Shown one piece after another: positions 14,773-22,497 of a stretch of DNA of 24,947 nucleotides; position 1 is the first letter of the stretch, and every line of letters begins with the position of its first letter. The notes beneath the pieces are model-generated. The model saw nothing but the letters and a program-made list of their open reading frames with translations. It did not search any database and was not told the DNA's origin. The position numbers and the translations under genes are program-made. Origin of the DNA: an uncultured Bacilli bacterium (GTDB lineage Bacteria > Bacillota_I > Bacilli_A > RF39 > UBA660); assembly GCA_910587725.1 (NCBI GenBank), contig CAJUNG010000027.1:1-24947 (forward strand). Reading direction: 5' to 3'.

Positions 14773-14778
14773 TATATT

Positions 14779-14938
14779 GCTCTTTAAAAGTAGCGAAAAT
14801 GTTTCTCGCTTCCGGGTGGCTAGCGAGTAATAAGTAATCCCGGTCGACAATGTTTCTCGCTTCTGGGTGGCTAGCGAGTAATAAGTGATCCCAGTTGAAA
14901 ATGTAGAAAAACTCTATCGTAAGATGGAGTTTTCTTTT
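14779..14938 (+). ncRNA. Type III antitoxin RNA (ToxI-like), two 51-nt pseudoknot repeats
   Basis: Two tandem 51-nt repeats begin at 14798 and 14849, and a partial third at 14900. In repeat 1 CTCGC (14805-14809) pairs with GCGAG (14823-14827), and the loop sequence CCGGG (14812-14816) pairs with CCCGG (14839-14843), giving an H-type pseudoknot. In repeat 2 the same stems are CTCGC/GCGAG (14856-14860/14874-14878) and CTGGG/CCCAG (14863-14867/14890-14894). The C-G to T-A exchange is a compensatory change that supports the fold. Type III antitoxins are repeat RNAs of this kind that bind and inhibit ToxN and are cut from the transcript by it. The terminator at 14908-14938 limits read-through into the toxin gene. 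Confidence 0.85.
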
Positions 14939-15381
14939 GCTTTATGGTATTATATTACTTATGGAGATGATGAAAATCTTATGACTAATCATGAACGTGG
15001 TAAAAAACGACCTACTTATTTTACTATTAAGGATAAGGATATTTTATGGTTTATACCTTTAAGTTCTAAAGTAGATAAATATCAAAAAATAATTGATAAA
15101 AAATAGAAAAATATGGATTTTGTAATACTATATTAATTGAAGATGTTTTCGATGAAAAAGCAGTAATTTTATTACAAAATGCATTTCCGACATTAGAAAA
15201 ATATATTGATCATGTGCATACTGTTGATGGTAACCCTGCAATGGTACCAGAAAAATTAAGTGAAATTATATGCTATAACTTTAAAAATTTAATGAAACTA
15301 AAACAAAGAGGTATAAACTTATTCTTTACAGATATAGATAAAATTAAAGAAGAAATGCTACAAGAAAAAATAAATAATTAA
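14885..15381 (+). pseudogene. toxN: toxN-like type III toxin endoribonuclease, frameshifted
   Basis: ToxN-family toxins are sequence-specific endoribonucleases held in check by the repeat RNA upstream. The first part (to 15106) reads ...KKRPTYFTIKDKD, ILWFIPLSSKVDKYQKII; after a stop the second part, in the -1 frame, reads KYGFCNTILIEDVF, LEKYIDHVHTVDGNPAM, FKNLMKLKQRGINLFF and ends at 15381. Adding one A to the A6 run at 15098-15103 restores one frame (DKKIEKYGF). The intact protein would be about 152-165 residues, as usual for ToxN. The start is unclear: GTG 14885 lies in the second repeat, ATG 14924 in the terminator, and the KLYR-like N-terminus lies between. The copy is probably inactive unless the shift is a sequencing error or is corrected by slippage. 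Confidence 0.82.
14908..14938 (+). terminator. Terminator between antitoxin repeats and toxN
   Basis: AAAACTCTATC (14908-14918) and GATGGAGTTTT (14923-14933) form an 11-bp stem with one G-U pair, closed by a GTAA tetraloop, followed by CTTTT. In type III systems such a terminator sets the ratio of antitoxin RNA to toxin mRNA. The 3' arm overlaps the first in-frame ATG of toxN (14924). Confidence 0.85.
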
Positions 15382-15385
15382 ATGT

Positions 15386-15528
15386 ATGACAGAAGAACAA
15401 GGCGATGAGATTAAGTCTTTATTATTAGATGATTTATTAATAGTCGAGCAATAGACAATATTGTTCTAATAGATATGGATATTTCCAGTTTATCTGGAGT
15501 TGAAATTGTAAGTGGAAAGAGAGGTTAA
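15386..15528 (+). pseudogene. Decayed ORF fragment
   Basis: The ATG at 15386 opens 22 codons (MTEEQGDEIKSLLLDDLLI...) ending at TAG 15452-15454. A second frame continues without a start (DNIVLIDMDISSLSGVEIV) to TAA 15526-15528. The two parts could be one small protein after a frameshift. The family is not recognised, and the fragment may be remains of a gene lost from the island. Confidence 0.35.
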
Positions 15529-15530
15529 AT

Positions 15531-16169
15531 ATGACTTTTGATTTTAAGAAAGAATATAAAGAATTTTATATGCCTAAAAATAAACCGACTATTGTTGAAA
15601 TACCAAAAATGAATTATATTGCAGTAAGAGGAACAGGAAATCCTAACGATGAAAATGGAGATTATCAAGCTGCAATAGGATTATTATATGGAGTGGCTTA
15701 TACAATCAAGATGAGTGATAAAGGAACTCATAAAATAGATGGGTTCTTTGAATATGTTGTTCCACCACTTGAAGGATTTTGGTGGCAAGAGGATAGGAAT
15801 GGAACTATTGATTATCATAATAAAGATGCAATGCACTTTATATCGATGATTAGATTACCAGACTTTGTAACAAAAGCAGATTTTGATTGGGCTATCCAAG
15901 AAGCAACGAAAAAGAAAAAACAAGATTTTTCAAGAGTTGAATTTTTAACTTATGATGAGGGTATATGTGTTCAATGTATGCACATTGGCAGCTATGATGA
16001 TGAGCCAACAACCGTTAATTTAATGCATAAATTTGTAAGAGAAAATGGATATACGCTAGATATAACCGATACGAGATTACATCATGAAATATATTTAAGT
16101 GACCCAAGGAAATGTGAAGTAAGCAAATTAAAGACAGTGATAAGGCATCCGATTAAGAAGATAAAGTAA
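15531..16169 (+). CDS. GyrI-like small-molecule-binding domain protein
   Basis: The 212-aa protein matches the stand-alone GyrI-like family. Features are the N-terminal FDFKKEYKEFYMPKNK and VEIPKMNYIAVRGTGNPN stretches, the YVVPPLEGFWWQ segment typical of this subfamily, and CVQCMHIGSYDDEPTT with its conserved Gly-x-Tyr in the second half. Related domains bind hydrophobic small molecules and are fused to AraC or MerR regulators, or act alone in stress resistance. No DNA-binding domain is present here. The RBS GGAAAGAGAGG precedes the ATG. It is the last gene of the accessory cluster before the XRE regulator. The ligand is unknown. Confidence 0.88.
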   Translation: MTFDFKKEYKEFYMPKNKPTIVEIPKMNYIAVRGTGNPNDENGDYQAAIGLLYGVAYTIKMSDKGTHKIDGFFEYVVPPLEGFWWQEDRNGTIDYHNKDAMHFISMIRLPDFVTKADFDWAIQEATKKKKQDFSRVEFLTYDEGICVQCMHIGSYDDEPTTVNLMHKFVRENGYTLDITDTRLHHEIYLSDPRKCEVSKLKTVIRHPIKKIK

Positions 16170-16285
16170 CGCATAAATTTAACGAATGATTAAAATGTTA
16201 AAAGTCTTTGACGAAGTTCAAAAGTTCTTTGGTAGATTTCTCGAGTAGTAATTATTTATAATTGTTAGTGAAAGGAGGCAAATTG

Positions 16286-16834
16286 ATGTTAGGAGATAAA
16301 CTTTTAAAGTTAAGAAAAAAGCAGGGTCTTTCACAAGAACAATTAGGAGAACAAGTAAATGTTACAAGACAAACAATTTCCAATTGGGAGTTAAATGAAA
16401 CTACACCAAATCCGCAACAACTAAAACTATTATCAAAATCATTAAATGTAAGTATCGATGAGCTTTTAGATAACGAGATTAAAAGTATATTAGAAGAAAA
16501 AGTGAGTAATACAGAAAAACTAGCAGGGATTATTATTAAAATATTAAAGAGTATAGGAATTGTCTTTGTTATATTTTTAGTAATAGACGTCATCGCTTTT
16601 ATTTGTTTTAATGTTAATGTATCGACTCATATTGAAAGTAGTGCAATAACTGTCTGCACAATAGAAGATAAAGAATATGTAATAGAATTAGGTAGTAATG
16701 ATTATTTTAAATGTGAAAATTGTTCTGACCAGATAAATCAGAATTTAAAAGAAATCGTAGATTTTAATCACATCGATAAAAGTATAAAAAATATAGAACA
16801 GTATTTTAAAGACAATCATGGAACCTGTGAGTAA
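16286..16834 (+). CDS. XRE-family regulator with membrane anchor
   Basis: The 182-aa protein has an N-terminal Cro/C1-type helix-turn-helix (about residues 2-56: LGDKLLKLRKKQGLSQEQL, then VTRQTISNWELNETTPN), a hydrophobic helix at about 78-108 (IIIKILKSIGIVFVIFLVIDV) and a short C-terminal domain containing a Cys pair (CENC). A DNA-binding protein anchored in the membrane suggests a signal-sensing repressor. The start is ATG 16286 behind AAAGGAGG (16271-16278); the frame extends upstream to 16262, but that part lies before the RBS. The 55-aa gene that follows 24 nt downstream is probably co-transcribed. The target genes are unknown. Confidence 0.88.
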   Translation: MLGDKLLKLRKKQGLSQEQLGEQVNVTRQTISNWELNETTPNPQQLKLLSKSLNVSIDELLDNEIKSILEEKVSNTEKLAGIIIKILKSIGIVFVIFLVIDVIAFICFNVNVSTHIESSAITVCTIEDKEYVIELGSNDYFKCENCSDQINQNLKEIVDFNHIDKSIKNIEQYFKDNHGTCE

Positions 16835-16858
16835 GATGAATTACGAGGAAGAGAAACG

Positions 16859-17026
16859 ATGAATGATGAAGTAAGAAAAGTGATTGAAAAATTTAAAGAA
16901 GTAAATCATATATTAAAAGATTTTTCTAGTCGTAAGGATGCCATAGAATACCTTGTTAATGAAACAAAGTTATCAAAAGAAGAATGCTCTACTGCCTATG
17001 ATATTATTATGAAAATAGAAGATTAG
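16859..17026 (+). CDS. Small helical protein downstream of XRE regulator, 55 aa
   Basis: The ATG follows the GAGGAAGAG site at 16844-16852. The product (MNDEVRKVIEKFKEVNHI..., ending AYDIIMKIED) is predicted to be all helical, with no membrane segment, and I do not recognise it. It lies 24 nt behind the XRE gene in the same direction, so it probably shares its transcript. Coding status rests on the RBS and the composition of the frame. Confidence 0.6.
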   Translation: MNDEVRKVIEKFKEVNHILKDFSSRKDAIEYLVNETKLSKEECSTAYDIIMKIED

Positions 17027-17154
17027 ATGATATTTTATAGAGTAAATTATGAAAAATATTTAATAGAAATTCAACCTTACTCTTCTTTTTTTCTGTGTTT
17101 TTTTGCTATTTCCTTTATTTTTTACCTCATATACTATAGCAAGAGGTGATAATA

Positions 17155-17505
17155 ATGATTAATTTTACACTCCTTAGAGACCTTTTAGTGGTTGCTAGTG
17201 TTAGTAGTACAATTTGTGTTACCTTTATTCAAAAAATCAAAAAACATATTTCTTGTAGTAAGTGTATTCCTTATTATAGTTTTGTGATTAATATCGTCAT
17301 TGCCATTCTTTTTTGTATGAGTTTTACGAGTATTGAATTTCCTCAAAGTTTGTGGATTGGTTTTTTCTCTTATATTGGGGCAGATACCCTTTATAAAACT
17401 TTGGAGGGAAAACTTGCTCGTCATACCGATTTAATTACGAAACCAGATAATCCATCAAAGGAAGAAGGAGTAAAAGAGGAGTTGGAGGAAATTAAGTATG
17501 AATAA
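17155..17505 (+). CDS. Holin-like membrane protein
   Basis: The 116-aa protein starts at ATG 17155, behind AAGAGGTGAT (17140-17149). It has two to three hydrophobic segments, roughly residues 4-25 (LLRDLLVVASVSSTICVTF), 39-60 (SFVINIVIAILFCMS) and perhaps 66-82, and a charged C-terminal tail rich in Glu and Lys. This layout is that of small phage holins, which form membrane lesions that let endolysin reach the wall. The gene overlaps the next one, an M23/SH3 lytic enzyme, by 8 nt, which strengthens the call. No other phage gene lies nearby. The holin function is inferred from topology and context, not from a family signature. Confidence 0.62.
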   Translation: MINFTLLRDLLVVASVSSTICVTFIQKIKKHISCSKCIPYYSFVINIVIAILFCMSFTSIEFPQSLWIGFFSYIGADTLYKTLEGKLARHTDLITKPDNPSKEEGVKEELEEIKYE

Positions 17506-18445
17506 AAATTATATGATTTTTCCTATGAACGTCATGCGAATTACACAAAGTTACTTGGGAAATACTTCTCATTTTCGCCATACGACAGGTACTCCTAAAG
17601 ATTATCCAATCGATTGTGCCGGTGCAGATACAGGAAGAGATGCCGTCTTTTGTCCTTGTGATGAAATGATGATTACAGAAATCAAAGGATATAACGATCA
17701 ACGAACGACGAATACCATCTGGTTAACATCCACTCGTCCAGCAACGACACCAACATTTACCGATACTGTATTTATGACTTTGACCCATGAAAATGATAGT
17801 GACTTGGCAAATCTTAAAGTCGGACAAAAATTTAAACGAGGAGATGTGATTTGTTATGAAGGAACAAGTGGTACTACTGCCAATCATATTCATATTGTCG
17901 TCGGAAGAGGAAGCAGTAATACTTGGGTAACTTCATCTACGGGTTCTCTCGTCATTTATGGAGATACGAAAAAACCAGAAGAGGTTTTCTTTGTTGATAA
18001 AAAAATTACCAAAGTTGTATCTACAGGAGGGTTACAGTTTAAAGAATTAGTTGAAAAAGAACAAGTAGGAACACCTGTTTTACGGGATGTTTCTAGAAAT
18101 CAACTAGAAGTTCTTGTTAGTAATTTGAATGCTCGAAGTAGTGCATCTTTAACTGGTGAAGTTTTAGGATATGTTAATCCAGGGATTTATAACTTTGTAG
18201 AAAGTCATGAAAGTGATGGATATACTTGGTATAATTTAGAAGGTTTTTATGTTGCTTATCAACCAGATTGGATTACGCTTTATCCCTTTCAAGAATCTAC
18301 TGAACAAGGAGATAAAACGGAAGAGGAAGAAGAGAAAAATGATGCCCAAGAAGAATTTCAACTGATTTTTGAGAGTAAAGAAAGTAAATACTATAAAATT
18401 TACTTGAAGGAACATGCGAAACTTTATTTAAAAAAATCAATATAG
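17498..18445 (+). CDS. M23-type peptidoglycan hydrolase with SH3 domain (endolysin-like)
   Basis: The N-terminal half (about residues 5-165) looks like an M23/LytM metallopeptidase. It shows HFRHTTG with a downstream Asp (Asp39 in YPIDCAG) as the probable first zinc ligands, a His in TLTHEND (His97), and the His-x-His motif in ANHIHIVVG (His130/His132). Residues about 200-262 (VLVSNLNARSSASLTGE, WYNLEGFYVAY) form a bacterial SH3 domain that would bind the cell wall. The C-terminal 50 residues are acidic, then basic. There is no signal peptide, consistent with export through the upstream holin-like protein, whose stop overlaps this start. The His-Asp spacing of the first motif is wider than usual, so catalytic activity is likely but not certain. 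Confidence 0.75.
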   Translation: MNKNYMIFPMNVMRITQSYLGNTSHFRHTTGTPKDYPIDCAGADTGRDAVFCPCDEMMITEIKGYNDQRTTNTIWLTSTRPATTPTFTDTVFMTLTHENDSDLANLKVGQKFKRGDVICYEGTSGTTANHIHIVVGRGSSNTWVTSSTGSLVIYGDTKKPEEVFFVDKKITKVVSTGGLQFKELVEKEQVGTPVLRDVSRNQLEVLVSNLNARSSASLTGEVLGYVNPGIYNFVESHESDGYTWYNLEGFYVAYQPDWITLYPFQESTEQGDKTEEEEEKNDAQEEFQLIFESKESKYYKIYLKEHAKLYLKKSI

Positions 18446-18471
18446 GTGAGGCTTATCTTCTTTTTCTCATC

Positions 18472-18499
18472 TTGACCTTTTTTTAAGATATGCTATAAT
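18472..18499 (+). promoter_or_regulatory. Strong sigma-A promoter
   Basis: TTGACC (18472-18477) and TATAAT (18494-18499) are separated by 16 nt, with a TGC extended -10. It drives the gene at 18542. Confidence 0.8.
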
Positions 18500-18541
18500 T
18501 TATTTAGAAAATATCGATTTAGAATAGAAAGGGTGATGTTC

Positions 18542-19063
18542 ATGAAGAATCAGGAAAAGGTGGGGTTAAGTCCGATAAATTGGTTTTTTTCTATTTTAGG
18601 TCTTCTCGTTTGTTTATTATTGATTATTCTACCTCCGGTATTTCGTCGTGTGTTTAAAGAAGAGATAAAAGAAGAACCTCCAAAAGAAGAAAAAAAGAAG
18701 ACTTTCTCTTGTTCTAAAAACTTAGTTTTAGAAAACGGAGAAAATCATTCTTATCAATATATTTTAGGGGCAACAGGAGATGTATTAGAAACAATCGCTT
18801 ATACAGAAATTGCGAATTATATCGAAGTCAACCAAGAAGCAGTGGATTTGTGTAATCTAAATAATGAGACTTATTCTTCACAAGCAGGAATCTATTTTTC
18901 TTGTAGTATTAGTGAACTTTCGATTACTACAGATGCGAGAATTACAGTGGGGACTTATTTAAATGCAATTCCTCCGTTTATGGAAAGCTTTGATAATCAG
19001 ACATTAACGACTTATCAGGAATTACTTACTTCTTCTAATTTTGTTTGCAATGAGGGAGAGTAG
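18542..19063 (+). CDS. Membrane-anchored hypothetical protein
   Basis: The family is not recognised. The start is ATG 18542, since AAAGGGTGAT (18528-18537) covers the earlier GTG and ATG codons. The 173-aa product has an N-terminal membrane helix (about residues 12-34, FFSILGLLVCLLLIILPPVF), then a Lys/Glu/Pro-rich linker and an extracytoplasmic domain with four Cys (Cys55, about Cys105, about Cys121 and near the end) that could form disulfides. The short cytoplasmic head and outside domain suggest an envelope protein. Its 3' end overlaps the 3' end of gerAB on the other strand by 42 bp, so the two transcripts could form antisense duplexes. Confidence 0.72.
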   Translation: MKNQEKVGLSPINWFFSILGLLVCLLLIILPPVFRRVFKEEIKEEPPKEEKKKTFSCSKNLVLENGENHSYQYILGATGDVLETIAYTEIANYIEVNQEAVDLCNLNNETYSSQAGIYFSCSISELSITTDARITVGTYLNAIPPFMESFDNQTLTTYQELLTSSNFVCNEGE

Positions 19064-20002
19064 AAATAGAATAAGACTAGTGCTTAAAAAGAAATTCACA
19101 TGGATTTGTATTCCTATGGTGAATACTAAGGAAAGTGTACATACTAAAAGGAGGATATCTTCCTTTTTTTTCTTGGCTCCCGGAAGCTTTTCACTTAATG
19201 TATTTAAAAAGATGTGAAAGTTTAGAGAAAAATAGAAAAATAGGAGAAGAAAATAGGAAAGAGAAAAGACACTTTCCATCCGGTCAATGATATTTAGGAA
19301 AGAAATTTTCTTAAAAATAGCGAGTTCTGGATAAGCATAGATATTGGTAAGAGAAATCCCTAGAATACTTAAAATCATCAATGTTAAGAAAAGGATAAAT
19401 AGATGCGTAAAAATATTTCCTCTTCGTAATGTCTTTTTTTCCTTCTCCCAATCTTCTACGTCAATTAGAGAAAGATAAAAGTAAGGGGTTGTACTCATGG
19501 TGAAATAGGCAAGAGTAGAGATGATGATGTTTTTGTAAGAAGAGTCCATGATGGGGAGTAAACTAGGAAAATCCATCGCAGGAAATAAGAAAACAAAAGA
19601 AATGAAAAATAAGAATACTACGGCAAGGAAGATAAGAAAACCTGCACGTGTTAGTGTATCGGTTCCTTTTTTATAAGAAAAACAAGAAAGAAGTAGAATT
19701 GTGATGAATACAAGATAAAAGTTTAAATCAGAAACGACATTTAAGGTAATAAAGCCAATCATTTCTTGTAAAGTATAAATGAGTTGAATGAATAAAAAAG
19801 GAAGGTAAATGAGTTTGTATTTTTCTTTTTGTAAATTTAGCAAGTGAAGGACTAAATAAGACATCATAGCCCCAATAATTACGGAGATACAAGTTGCTTT
19901 TCCACTCATTCTTGTAAAATAGTGAATTCCTAAAAGGAACATTTGGGCAAGCGTGATGAGAAAATAAAAAGTGGCTAGTTCATTCTTCATTTTTGTTTTC
20001 AT
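19022..20002 (-). CDS. gerAB: Spore germinant receptor permease subunit (GerAB/GerKB type)
   Basis: The B subunit of a GerA-type germinant receptor is an APC-superfamily-like inner-membrane protein that binds the germinant. This 326-aa protein has about ten hydrophobic segments (for example VIIGAMMSYLVLHLL, LVFITILLLSCFSY, LFILFLTLMILSILGI) and the family layout. It is somewhat shorter than the usual 360-370. It is the third gene of the operon (order AA-AC-AB) and overlaps gerAC by 4 nt, which implies translational coupling. Its end overlaps the convergent gene at 18542-19063. Confidence 0.85.
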   Translation of the reverse strand: MKTKMKNELATFYFLITLAQMFLLGIHYFTRMSGKATCISVIIGAMMSYLVLHLLNLQKEKYKLIYLPFLFIQLIYTLQEMIGFITLNVVSDLNFYLVFITILLLSCFSYKKGTDTLTRAGFLIFLAVVFLFFISFVFLFPAMDFPSLLPIMDSSYKNIIISTLAYFTMSTTPYFYLSLIDVEDWEKEKKTLRRGNIFTHLFILFLTLMILSILGISLTNIYAYPELAIFKKISFLNIIDRMESVFSLSYFLLLFFYFSLNFHIFLNTLSEKLPGAKKKKEDILLLVCTLSLVFTIGIQIHVNFFLSTSLILFLLSLIANKIRRSK

Positions 20003-20961
20003 TCTGGTAACCTCCGATTTGTTTTGGTCGTATTTTTTACTTTTACGTCAATTTGCCATTGGATTTTTTCTAAATAATTTGCGTATTTAGTTAAAAATGT
20101 AGGATTTTTCTGCTTGATTTTTTGCTTTAGATGAAATATATCGATATTTTCATTTTTATATTTTTCAAACATTTTCGTTATCTTTTCGTTAATCATTTTT
20201 TCATATTCTTGATTCTCTTTGGACAACATACTTTCAATTTCAATTTTTAGTTGTTCGTTTTTCATACTTATCCTTGTTTGATTCGATAGAACTCTATTTT
20301 TATCTATTGTTGCTTGTAGACAAGAATTATTGACGATGTTATAAAGACTTGTTTCTTCTTCGGAAAGGGGAATCAACTCTTTTCCTTTAATGATGACGAT
20401 GCCACTTACGCGAATACTTTCTTGTTCAATTTCTAAAACAGGAAGATGAGTGGATTCTTCTTCTAGTAATTCTTTTAAGAATTCTTCTAAAATAATTGGT
20501 TTTGTCGTTGCCGTATCTTCAAATGTTGTTTTTATCATTTTCGCAAGGTCTTCGATGTTTTCTTGTTCTAAAATATTGGCGTTTTTTGTTAACGCAATAT
20601 CAAAATCATTTCTAGAATCCGTATTATTTAAGAAAAATTCTAGAACCTCTTTGAGGTGTTCTCGATAAACATTTTCGGTGATAAGTAGTAAATTTAAATG
20701 GGCGATATAGAGCTTTTTATTTTCTTTTACCTTAATATTTTGCATGGCAATCTCTAAGGTTTTTCCACATCCTTTAGTGATATTTCTTGTGATTTCCTCT
20801 TTTTTTTCTAACGTACTTGCAACCACACAGTAGGTATCTTCTACAAAATCAATACTAAGATTTTCTACTACTTCCAATTCATTTAATTCGGTGTAGTGGA
20901 CACACCCCGTAATCGTACATAACAAAGTTGCAAGGATAACTAATTTTTTATAGCTTTTCAT
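19999..20961 (-). CDS. gerAC: Spore germinant receptor lipoprotein subunit (GerAC/GerKC type)
   Basis: GerAC subunits are lipoproteins of the spore inner membrane that form part of the germinant receptor. The N-terminus is a lipoprotein signal (KKLVILATLLCTITGC, lipidated at Cys20). The mature part follows the family pattern, beginning with TELNELEVVENLSIDFVED (related to the usual D-R-E-L-N segment), then a middle domain and a C-terminal domain ending near LEKIQWQIDVKVKN. At 320 residues it is slightly short. The gene overlaps gerAA and gerAB by 4 nt each, so the three subunits are made together. Confidence 0.87.
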   Translation of the reverse strand: MKSYKKLVILATLLCTITGCVHYTELNELEVVENLSIDFVEDTYCVVASTLEKKEEITRNITKGCGKTLEIAMQNIKVKENKKLYIAHLNLLLITENVYREHLKEVLEFFLNNTDSRNDFDIALTKNANILEQENIEDLAKMIKTTFEDTATTKPIILEEFLKELLEEESTHLPVLEIEQESIRVSGIVIIKGKELIPLSEEETSLYNIVNNSCLQATIDKNRVLSNQTRISMKNEQLKIEIESMLSKENQEYEKMINEKITKMFEKYKNENIDIFHLKQKIKQKNPTFLTKYANYLEKIQWQIDVKVKNTTKTNRRLPE

Positions 20962-22385
20962 TCGACTTCCCCCCTGACTTTATTTTTTTTCGCAAGTAAT
21001 GGATTTCTTAATTTTAATCCTTTCTCTTTAGCTTTGATGATGGTATCCCTTTGTTCTGTTTTAATGAATGGTGAGATTGGACTTAAGTAGAAGTAGAAGA
21101 GAGATTTGATACTAGAAAGATGAATGATGAGCGTGGCAAACCCGATATAAATTCCAAATATTCCTAAGATAGATGCTAAAATCATGAGAAAAATTCGGTA
21201 GAAACGAATGGCGTTACTCATTTCAATAGAAGTAAATACGAGTCCAGAAATTGCACTTGTTGCAACGACAATAATCATAATGGGAGAAATGATTCCTGCA
21301 GAGACGAGGGCATCTCCTAAAATTAATCCGCCAAGAATCGATACAGCAGAACCTACGGTGGATGCCATTCTCGTATCACTTTCCCTTAAAATTTCAAAGG
21401 ATATCGTCATAATTAGAGCTTCTACTAAAGCAGGAAAGGCTACATTCTTTCTTTGCTCAATGAAACTTAAAAGTAAATCTAGAGAGATGGAAGTATGATT
21501 GTAGGTCGTAATCGAAATATAATAAGCCGGTAAAAATATAGAGATGAAAAATGCCAGTAGGCGGATAATTCGAATAAAAGAGATGTTAAAGTTTTTCTGA
21601 TAATAATCATCGGGTGTATGGAAAAAATCTAAAAAGAAACTTGGTAATATTAATGCATAAGGAGAGGTATCAACTAAAATCACAATTTTTCCTTCAAGTA
21701 GTGCCATCGATGTTAAATCTGGTCGTTCGGTGGTCATTATTGTAGGAAAAAGAATGGATTCTTCTTTCCATAGATTTTTGATATAGCCACTATCCAGGAT
21801 ACCGTCAATATTGATTTTTTCTAATTTTTTTTGGATTGCTTCAATCATTTTTTTATCGGCTATATTTTCCATGTAGAGAATCCCTACTTTGGTTTTGGAT
21901 AATGTTCCGATTTCTAAATCTTTCATCCATAGATGTTCTGATTTGATTCTTCTTCGAATCAGTCCTAGGTTTTTGTTGAAATTTTCTGAAAATGCATCTT
22001 TAGGTCCACGAATGGCAATTTCATTTTTTGCCTCTACGATTCCTCGGTCAAGAGATGCTCTAAGTTCCATAGAAAACATCTTTTCATCATATAAGAGGAT
22101 AGCGAATCCATTAAATAATCTCGTTAGTACATCTGTATAATTTTCTACGATTTTGACATTATGGGAAGGAAGAGAGTTATAAAGGAAGGTGAAAGGGTCT
22201 TGCATGATGATTTTTTCGTCGATTAAAAAGGCAATATTCTTTAACAAAAAGTCGTTGATGGCATCTCCACTAGTTAAAACCTCATTATAGATTAAGTAAA
22301 CTTCATGGTTAGTGATGTTAATTTTTTTGATGATGAGGTCGCTTGCATTTCCTGTATCTTTTTTTATTTTTTCTAGTATTTCCAT
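20958..22385 (-). CDS. gerAA: Spore germinant receptor subunit (GerAA/GerKA type)
   Basis: The 475-aa protein is the A subunit of a GerA receptor. It has a soluble N-terminal domain (about 1-240, with MFSMELRASLDRGIVE-like and RGPKDAFSENFNKNLGLIRRRI stretches, the latter the best-known GerA signature) and a membrane domain of 5-6 helices (about 270-430, with PALVEALIMTISFEILRES and VGSAVSILGGLILGDA). Opening the receptor on germinant binding releases ions and starts germination. The RBS is AGGTGAT before ATG 22385, and a sigma-G-like promoter lies upstream, consistent with forespore expression. It is the first gene of a three-gene operon. Confidence 0.93.
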   Translation of the reverse strand: MEILEKIKKDTGNASDLIIKKINITNHEVYLIYNEVLTSGDAINDFLLKNIAFLIDEKIIMQDPFTFLYNSLPSHNVKIVENYTDVLTRLFNGFAILLYDEKMFSMELRASLDRGIVEAKNEIAIRGPKDAFSENFNKNLGLIRRRIKSEHLWMKDLEIGTLSKTKVGILYMENIADKKMIEAIQKKLEKINIDGILDSGYIKNLWKEESILFPTIMTTERPDLTSMALLEGKIVILVDTSPYALILPSFFLDFFHTPDDYYQKNFNISFIRIIRLLAFFISIFLPAYYISITTYNHTSISLDLLLSFIEQRKNVAFPALVEALIMTISFEILRESDTRMASTVGSAVSILGGLILGDALVSAGIISPIMIIVVATSAISGLVFTSIEMSNAIRFYRIFLMILASILGIFGIYIGFATLIIHLSSIKSLFYFYLSPISPFIKTEQRDTIIKAKEKGLKLRNPLLAKKNKVRGEVE

Positions 22386-22400
22386 AAAATCACCTATTGT

Positions 22401-22430
22401 TAATATGGATGAGAAAGAAAAATTTTATGT
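22401..22430 (-). promoter_or_regulatory. Sigma-G-like promoter of the gerA operon
   Basis: On the minus strand CATATTA (22401-22407) matches the sigma-G -10 pattern, and ACATA (22426-22430), 18 nt upstream, matches four of five positions of the -35. The predicted start is near 22394, just before the RBS. Germinant receptor operons are known sigma-G targets. Confidence 0.65.
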
Positions 22431-22497
22431 TTTATTTGGTATTTTATTTTTTCCTTTTGGACAAATTAAAAAAGAAGAAGGAAAAATTTTAACATTA

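Noticed and set aside
14798..14903. Tandem repeats as a CRISPR array
   Set aside because: The two 51-nt units are adjacent with no spacers, form pseudoknots and precede a ToxN-like gene; no cas gene is nearby.
20450..22140. Plus-strand frames over the gerA operon
   Set aside because: Shadows of gerAA and gerAC, without RBS or recognisable domains.
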